From Caldalkalibacillus mannanilyticus JCM 10596 (GTDB taxonomy: Bacteria; Bacillota; Bacilli; Caldalkalibacillales; JCM-10596): a stretch of DNA of 64,000 nt. The notes beneath the pieces were generated by a model, which was given only the letters and a program-made list of their open reading frames with translations, ran no database searches and was not told the DNA's origin. Every line of letters starts with the position of its first letter. Position 1 is the first letter of the stretch. This document shows, one piece after another, positions 59,505 through 64,000 of this stretch. The stretch lies in the NCBI RefSeq assembly GCF_000615945.1, contig NZ_BAMO01000023.1:16060-80059 (forward strand), read 5' to 3'. Both the position numbers and the translations under genes were made by a program.

Positions 59505-60071
59505 TCAAATTATTCTATATTTTTTCCTAAACATTCCAGGGGTGAATCCTGTTTCTCTTTTAAAAAATGTACTAAAATAGGAGGGATTCGAGAAACCAAT
59601 TTCCATTGCAATTAAAGTGATACTTTTGTCTGTATTTATTAAAACGTGGATGGCTTTTTCAATGCGGATCTTGTTAATGTAATCAAGAGGGCTCATATTT
59701 TTTGAATGCTTAAACATTCTTTGTAAATGGAATGGACTTATATTACTTATTGAAGCAAGCTTTTCTAATGTGATGAACTCATGGTAATTTATTTGTATCC
59801 ATGCAACTAGTTCATTTATCATTTCTTCATTCGGGTGTATTTGTAAATCTGGTTTGCATCTTTTGCATGGCCGAAAATGATTGTGAGTAGCATCTGTTTG
59901 GTGATTAAAGATGACAACATTTTCAATTTTCGGCTCTTTAGATTTACATGAGGGACGACAATAAATGTAAGTGGTCTTAACACCATAGAGAAAAACTCCA
60001 TCATATGATTCGTCATTTGTGATAATGGCATTCCAGTACTCCTTAGGAATAATTTGATCTAAAAATGACAT
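59505..60071 (-). CDS. adaA: AdaA-like methylphosphotriester-DNA methyltransferase/AraC activator
   Basis: A 188-residue protein. The N-terminal Ada metal-binding domain has four cysteines, C38 and C42 (YCRPSCKSKEP), C69 and C72 (FRPCKRC); one of them accepts methyl groups from DNA phosphotriesters. The C-terminal AraC domain has ISPFHLQRMFKHSKNMSP and IAMEIGFSNPSYFSTFFK. This is the layout of B. subtilis AdaA, activator of the adaptive response to alkylating agents. No adaB or alkA is next to it. It lies next to an IS remnant. Confidence 0.9.
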   Translation of the reverse strand: MSFLDQIIPKEYWNAIITNDESYDGVFLYGVKTTYIYCRPSCKSKEPKIENVVIFNHQTDATHNHFRPCKRCKPDLQIHPNEEMINELVAWIQINYHEFITLEKLASISNISPFHLQRMFKHSKNMSPLDYINKIRIEKAIHVLINTDKSITLIAMEIGFSNPSYFSTFFKRETGFTPGMFRKKYRII

Positions 60072-60205
60072 TCTCCTGTTTCTCCCCCATTGATTTTTAA
60101 AGGTTAATCTATACTAGTGTTGCATTGTAACCGTCAAGTAAAATTGAATACTTTTTGCTAATTAATTTTGAACACTGGGATGTCAACAGTAAATTGGGCA
60201 AATTT

Positions 60206-60611
60206 TTAAAGGTGCATTAACTTGTATTCAGGGGGGGTTAGATAGTCCAATGATCCATGTATACGGATATTATTGTACCAATTTACATAATCAAAAAGTT
60301 AAAAAATCAAGTACGGTAGCTGTAGCATCTGCTACGACATTGTCATATGGGTTTCCTTTTTCGCTCAATGATCTCTCGATGCCAAATACCGCCAACGCTT
60401 GATCAATGAGCGTATTATTAAACTCACTACCGCGGTCTGTGTGAAATAATTCGAGGCGCTGTAGATTGTATTTAACCGTGGCGAAGGCACGTTGAACTAA
60501 CTCTGCATTCTTGTGAGGACTCGAACTATAACCAATAATCTCCCGATTATATAAGTCAACCAGGATGCAGATATAATGCCATGTCTGTTTTACTCTTACA
60601 TAAGTTAAATC
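60206..60611 (-). pseudogene. IS3-family transposase OrfB, C-terminal fragment
   Basis: The integrase-core part of an IS3 (IS150-like) OrfB: DLTYVRVKQTWHYICILVD with the first Asp, LELFHTDRGSEFN with the second, then a broken region where the third acidic motif should be (NPYDNVVADA, then a frame change and a deletion) before LFDYVNWYNNIRIHGSLDY and the end at 60206. The N-terminal half lies at 63757-64000; the two are joined exactly if the IS66 element between them is removed. Confidence 0.88.
60604..60611. repeat. 8-bp target duplication of the IS66 element, left copy
   Basis: GTTAAATC, repeated at 63757-63764 on the far side of the IS66 element. Eight base pairs is the usual duplication for IS66. 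Confidence 0.93.
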
Positions 60612-60730
60612 GTAAGCGTCAAACAAGAAGGTGTATTCCAATCCAATCTAGACTTTGAGACAATTCCGTTAGAGTAAGTCGTTGGAGTTTTTCGACTCTA
60701 CTCGAAAAACTCTAGTGGGAGGATGTCCAA

Positions 60731-61102
60731 TTGCAAACTTTAGAGATTAGGAATCGCTATCGACTTCAGCAGTGGACGGAGATCATTCGTGATTGCCGTT
60801 CCAGTGGTCAGACCGTGGTTCGTTGGTGTGCCGATCACGAAGTTAGTGTGAAAAGCTATTACTACTGGCTTCGGAAAATTCGTGAAGCCGCGTGTGAATC
60901 TCTCCCCGCCTTCTCATCCCCGAATGAACCAACTCTCGTACCGGTCCATCCATCTTTGCGGACGAACGCTCCTCGTTCCGAAGCGAGTCATGAACAAGCG
61001 GCGATCATCCTTCGTACGGATGCCGTTACGATTGAAATTCATCCGCATGCGTCTACCGCACTTCTCGAACAGACGCTTCGCATCCTTCAGTATGTTCGGT
61101 GA
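60731..61102 (+). CDS. tnpA: IS66 accessory protein TnpA
   Basis: A 123-residue basic protein of the IS66 Orf1 type: RLQQWTEIIRDCRSSGQTVV, WCADHEVSVKSYYYWLRKI holds a helix-turn-helix. It is needed with TnpB and TnpC for transposition. The TTG start at 60731 has GGGAGG 8 bp upstream. It overlaps tnpB. The region is GC-richer than the chromosome around it. Confidence 0.88.
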   Translation: MQTLEIRNRYRLQQWTEIIRDCRSSGQTVVRWCADHEVSVKSYYYWLRKIREAACESLPAFSSPNEPTLVPVHPSLRTNAPRSEASHEQAAIILRTDAVTIEIHPHASTALLEQTLRILQYVR

Positions 61103-61463
61103 CATCTCGAAGGCCGATCAGCTGTATATCGCCTGTGGATATACGGATATGCGAAAATCCATTGACGGCCTGATTCACTTGGTGCAGCATCAGCTACAAT
61201 TGAACCCGTTTCAGAATCATTTGTTTCTGTTTTGCGGTCGCAAGCGTGATCGTATGAAAGCCTTGTACTGGGAAGGCGATGGATTCGTACTGTTGTACAA
61301 GCGATTGGAATCGGGTCAATACCAGTGGCCCATGGATGCCGAGGCCGTACGCTCGATCATGCCACAGGAGTTTCGATGGTTGCTGGAAGGACTGTCGCTC
61401 CATCAGCCGAAAGCGGTAAAAAAGCTTGCTTTCACCCCTTCTATGTGTCTGATGAAAATATAG
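61092..61463 (+). CDS. tnpB: IS66 accessory protein TnpB
   Basis: A 123-residue IS66 Orf2 protein: YIACGYTDMRKSIDGLIHLV, LFLFCGRKRDRMKALYWEGD. ATG 61092 overlaps tnpA by 11 bp. The last residues (CLMKI) come from the inserted element: before that insertion the gene would have read ...FTPSM followed directly by a TAA stop, which is now at 62714. Confidence 0.88.
   Translation: MFGDISKADQLYIACGYTDMRKSIDGLIHLVQHQLQLNPFQNHLFLFCGRKRDRMKALYWEGDGFVLLYKRLESGQYQWPMDAEAVRSIMPQEFRWLLEGLSLHQPKAVKKLAFTPSMCLMKI
61441..61445. repeat. 5-bp target duplication of the inner transposon, left copy
   Basis: CTATG, repeated at 62709-62713 directly after the right end of the inner element. Confidence 0.85.
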
Positions 61464-62708
61464 TATTAGACTGAATGTGCAGAGTACACGCGGCATTACG
61501 CATTACATAACCGCTAGACCCCGAAAAATAAGTATTAGACTGATCCCCAAAATCAAACCAGCGGCAGCCATGGGGACGGAAAAATAAAGTTCTAGACTGC
61601 CACTGGTTTAGTGAGCTATCGTACTCCGTTAACTCAATCAAGGATACAAACATACTTGCATGAAACACTCTTTTTCATCAAAAATGGGGTGGGACTGCAA
61701 TAGTGAAATGAACGTAAAGTGTGGGATTCATCTAATAAATTTACTTACAGATGAGATCCACCGCTTGCATCGAGCAATTGACCGGTTACCCAACGGCTGT
61801 CCGACGAAGCGAGAAAGGCAACAATATCCGCTACATCCTCGGGTTCTCCCCATCTGTTAAAGGTTGAAAGACCGGCCGCATATTTTTGCCCATTGGGATC
61901 TTGCAACGTCCCAGCATTCATCTCTGTGTTAATAATGCCGGGCTGGATGGCGTTTACCGTAATATTGCGGCTACCCAGCTGTTTAGCCAGAAGATGCGTA
62001 AATGTGTCGATGGCCCCTTTCGACATGCTGTAGGCGAACACACTTGGAGACGCTACGCGCGTCACAAAGGATGAAATATTAATAATGCGCCCTCCGTCTT
62101 TTAGACGCGGTAAAGCTTGCTGGGTAACAAAAAGCTGTGCTTTGACGTTAACCTTCATCACCTCATCAAAAGATTCTTCAGTTGTCTCATCTAGGCTAAC
62201 TATTTGACCGATTCCAGCATTGTTGACAAGAATATCGAATCCGCTACCGCCAGTACGTTCCCGAATGTCATCATCCAGTACCGCAAATAAATCATGAATG
62301 CCATCGAGAGTGCTCAGGTCAGCGCCAATCGCGCACGCGTTACCTCCGCTTTGCTCGATCTGGTGAACGACTGCCTCCGCTTCATTTCGTCTTTTTCCAT
62401 AGTGCACGACGACAAATGCGCCCTCTTGTGCCAGACGCAATGCGATGCTGCGGCCAATTCCTCGGCTCGCTCCGGTTATTAAAGCGATTTTACCTTTCAA
62501 CTTACTCATGTTTTCATCTCCTTGTCCGAATTCAAATATAATTTTATCACAGGACAATATTTGAAATGTTGCTCTCTCATTCGGTTACAAGGGGATGGCT
62601 ACTGGTGGGTTTTTCCGTGGTTAATCTTAAACTATCCTGCCCGTTTAATGGCCCTTCGTCAGTCTAAGACTTTATTTTCTCAGTCTAATATTTTATTTTC
62701 TTCTGACA
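61446..62708. mobile_element. Tn7/Tn5053-type mini-transposon carrying a dehydrogenase gene
   Basis: A 1263-bp element with inverted ends TGTCTGATGAAAATA (left) and, read inward from the right, TGTCAGAAGAAAATA. It is flanked by CTATG on both sides. A 20-bp motif AAAATAAAGTATTAGACTGA (variants) occurs three times spaced in the left end (61454-61474, 61523-61543, 61579-61599) and twice abutting in the right end (62659-62679, 62680-62700), inverted. Ends in TGT/ACA, a 5-bp duplication and multiple end repeats, spaced left and packed right, resemble TnsB/TniA-type transposons. No transposase is present; the only gene is an SDR at 61745. Confidence 0.8.
61745..62509 (-). CDS. Short-chain dehydrogenase/reductase (transposon cargo)
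   Basis: A 254-residue classical SDR. TGASRGIG (NAD(P)-binding) is near residues 12-19, NNAG near residue 93, and the catalytic YSMSK (Tyr, Lys) with the Ser in IINISSFV upstream. It ends TGQLLDASGGSHL. Start ATG 62509 is set by AAGGAGATGAAAAC just upstream. The substrate is unknown; members with this pattern are often glucose 1-dehydrogenase or 3-oxoacyl reductase-like. It lies alone between the ends of the mini-transposon and is GC-richer than core genes, indicating transfer. Confidence 0.92.
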   Translation of the reverse strand: MSKLKGKIALITGASRGIGRSIALRLAQEGAFVVVHYGKRRNEAEAVVHQIEQSGGNACAIGADLSTLDGIHDLFAVLDDDIRERTGGSGFDILVNNAGIGQIVSLDETTEESFDEVMKVNVKAQLFVTQQALPRLKDGGRIINISSFVTRVASPSVFAYSMSKGAIDTFTHLLAKQLGSRNITVNAIQPGIINTEMNAGTLQDPNGQKYAAGLSTFNRWGEPEDVADIVAFLASSDSRWVTGQLLDASGGSHL

Positions 62709-62713
62709 CTATG
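62709..62713. repeat. 5-bp target duplication of the inner transposon, right copy
   Basis: CTATG directly after ...TTCTGACA, the right end of the inner element. Confidence 0.85.
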
Positions 62714-62831
62714 TAAGCCGAAAAAGTGTCAAAAACCCTTGTAAAATCTGGATTCATGCCTGCTTTTATGGTATAATAATAGGTATAGAAGACAGTGAAG
62801 GAACGGTATCTCATGAGCCCCTTGGAACAGA

Positions 62832-63683
62832 CTGCATGAGCTGCTTGTACAAGAGCGATATCTGCATGCCGATGAGACACCCTTGCAGGTAATGAATGAG
62901 AAGGGTCGGAAGAACACGACCTCCTCCTACATGTGGATCTACAGCATCGGTCAGCATAGTACGCATCCCATAAGGATCTTTGTATACCAGCCAGGACGAG
63001 GGGCGAGATACCCGCAAGCGTTCCTGAAAGGATTCAAGGGATATTTACATAGCGATGCCTACTCTGGATATGCGAATCTAGCAGGAACGATCTCTTGTCT
63101 ATGCTGGGCACATCTTCGGCGTAAGTTTGTTGAGGCATTGCCACCGGAGGCAAAGAATCCGGAAGGGACCCTTTCCACGGATGGGGTAGCCTACTGCAAC
63201 AAGCTATTTGAGCTAGAGGCACAGCTTGCCTCACATCTCCCTGAAGAGCGAAAGGAACAACGTCTGGTGCAGGAAAAGCATGTACTCGATGCTTTTTGGA
63301 CGTGGGTAGAAACGGCCAAAGGTAAAGTTCTTCCCAAATCAAAGCTAGGCGAAGCTCTGAAGTATGCGCGTAACCATAAACAAGCGTTGATAAATTATTT
63401 ACAAGATGGGAACTGTGTGATCTCGAACAATCTAGCTGAGAACAGCATTCGCCCCTTTACGGTCGGCCGCAAAAATTGGTTGTTTAGCGGAAGTCCACGG
63501 GGTGCAGCCGCAAGTGCAGCGATCTACAGCATCGTAGAGACAGCAAAGGCAAATGGATTGAGCCCCTACAAATATCTAGTCTATCTGTTGCAACAGTTAC
63601 CGGCGGTTGCATTTCGTCAGCAGCCGGAGTTACTTGATGATTACCTTCCATGGAGTCCGGCAGTTAGGCAACATTGTACATAA
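62832..63683 (+). pseudogene. tnpC: IS66 transposase TnpC, N-terminal part deleted
   Basis: About 284 residues of the C-terminal half of IS66 TnpC: LHELLVQERYLHADETPLQV with the first catalytic Asp (ADET), FKGYLHSDAYSGY with the second, and NNLAENSIRPFTVGRKNWLF with the Glu. Upstream an ATG at 62813 (MSPLEQTA) closes at once in another frame, so the first 200 or so residues are deleted and the enzyme cannot be made whole. Confidence 0.9.
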
Positions 63684-63756
63684 CGCAAAGCCTGTGGATC
63701 CTCATCATGAGCCATGGGTTTTTCTTTTTCAATACACCTGGTTATTAGACGCTTAC

Positions 63757-63764
63757 GTTAAATC
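63757..63764. repeat. 8-bp target duplication of the IS66 element, right copy
   Basis: GTTAAATC, the match of 60604-60611. Confidence 0.93.
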
Positions 63765-64000
63765 ACTAACAACCACTTTTAGTTTCTGATCCTGATCAAA
63801 TTTTCGATTTAATGTATTCCTAATGCTCGATTCATTACACTTGGCTTTGCTTGGTTTAAATTGAGCCACCGTATACTTTGAAACGAGCCCTTGCTCCTTC
63901 ATGATTCGACCGATACGGCGTCGTGACACTTGCGAACCCTGTTTTTCAAGCTCTTTCTTAATCTTTCGTTGACCATAAATATCCCTGCTTTTTTTAAAGA
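63757..64000 (-). pseudogene. IS3-family transposase OrfB, N-terminal fragment (runs off window)
   Basis: Minus-strand codons give SRDIYGQRKIKKELEKQGSQ, VSRRRIGRIMKEQGLVSKYT and KLKVVVSDLT, the HTH_21/N-terminal part of an IS150-like OrfB. It continues exactly into DLTYVRV at 60611 across the IS66 element. The start of the gene lies beyond the right edge. Confidence 0.88.

Larger units (their letters stand above)
60612..63756 (+). mobile_element. IS66-family element, interrupted by a second transposon
   Basis: Ends are inverted: GTAAGCGTC...GGTGTATT from 60612 on the left, and AATACACC...GACGCTTAC ending at 63756 on the right. GTAAGCG ends and an 8-bp duplication (GTTAAATC) are typical of IS66. 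It carries tnpA, tnpB and a 5'-deleted tnpC. It inserted in the IS3 transposase gene and was later hit by a 1263-bp element at 61446. Without that insertion it is about 1.88 kb, so about 0.6 kb of tnpC is lost. Confidence 0.93.

Overview
The window is the replication-origin region of a low-GC Gram-positive, endospore-forming bacterium of the order Bacillales. The evidence is the conserved Bacillales gene order, the sporulation-linked genes (spoIIIJ-type yidC, parA/parB = soj/spo0J, noc, yyaC), strong AGGAGG ribosome binding sites and TTGACT-N17-TATAAT promoters. The genus cannot be fixed from sequence reading alone; a Brevibacillus/Aneurinibacillus/Ammoniphilus-like lineage is a guess.

Layout. 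1-1823: a divergent sugar-uptake locus (partial ABC solute-binding lipoprotein and a LacI regulator) with two matching operators and a cre-like site. 2289-8526: gyrB-remB-recF-yaaA-dnaN-dnaA, all on the minus strand. 8527-9025: oriC with many DnaA boxes; a second box cluster lies between dnaA and dnaN. 9026-18195 (plus strand): rpmH-rnpA-yidD-yidC-jag, then mnmE-mnmG-rsmG-noc-parA-parB, with three parS sites. 18319-24896: a cysteine-desulfurase-like protein, DUF554 protein, aminotransferase, yyaC, YkvI-like protein, DUF3343 protein, MscS channel and DUF951 protein. 24940-37400: an accessory block lying between genes that are close neighbours in Bacillus. It holds a secreted lipase, an alpha/beta hydrolase, a c-di-AMP riboswitch in front of ktrA, an MFS transporter, two paralogous small secreted proteins around a decayed group IIC intron, a predicted SOS-controlled YdjM-like protein, DUF3231 and DUF2089 proteins. 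37419-58690: conserved core again: ychF, rpsF-ssb-rpsR, adeR-ald, yybS-gdpP-rplI-dnaB, purA, an M23 peptidase, walRKHIJ-htrA, yyzF and rlmH, with a DnaA-box cluster before rlmH. 58812-60071: flavin-reductase-like protein and AdaA. 60206-64000: nested mobile elements.

Functionally the window joins replication initiation (dnaA, dnaN, dnaB, ssb, gyrB), origin segregation and nucleoid occlusion (parABS, noc), tRNA/rRNA modification (mnmE, mnmG, rsmG, rlmH), membrane protein insertion (yidC, jag, yidD), cell-wall homeostasis (walRKHIJ, M23 peptidase) and c-di-AMP/potassium control (gdpP, ydaO-type riboswitch, ktrA).

Two points matter to any user. First, ten otherwise normal genes (YkvI-like, lipase, MFS, DUF2089, ychF, adeR, ald twice, M23 peptidase, walH, htrA) are each broken by small deletions, nearly always one base from a short run; this looks like sequence error rather than gene decay. 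Second, the right end holds a three-level nest: an IS3-family transposase gene interrupted by an IS66 element (8-bp duplication GTTAAATC), itself interrupted by a 1263-bp element with TGT...ACA ends, a 5-bp duplication CTATG and repeated 20-bp end motifs arranged like a Tn7-type transposon, carrying only a short-chain dehydrogenase gene.
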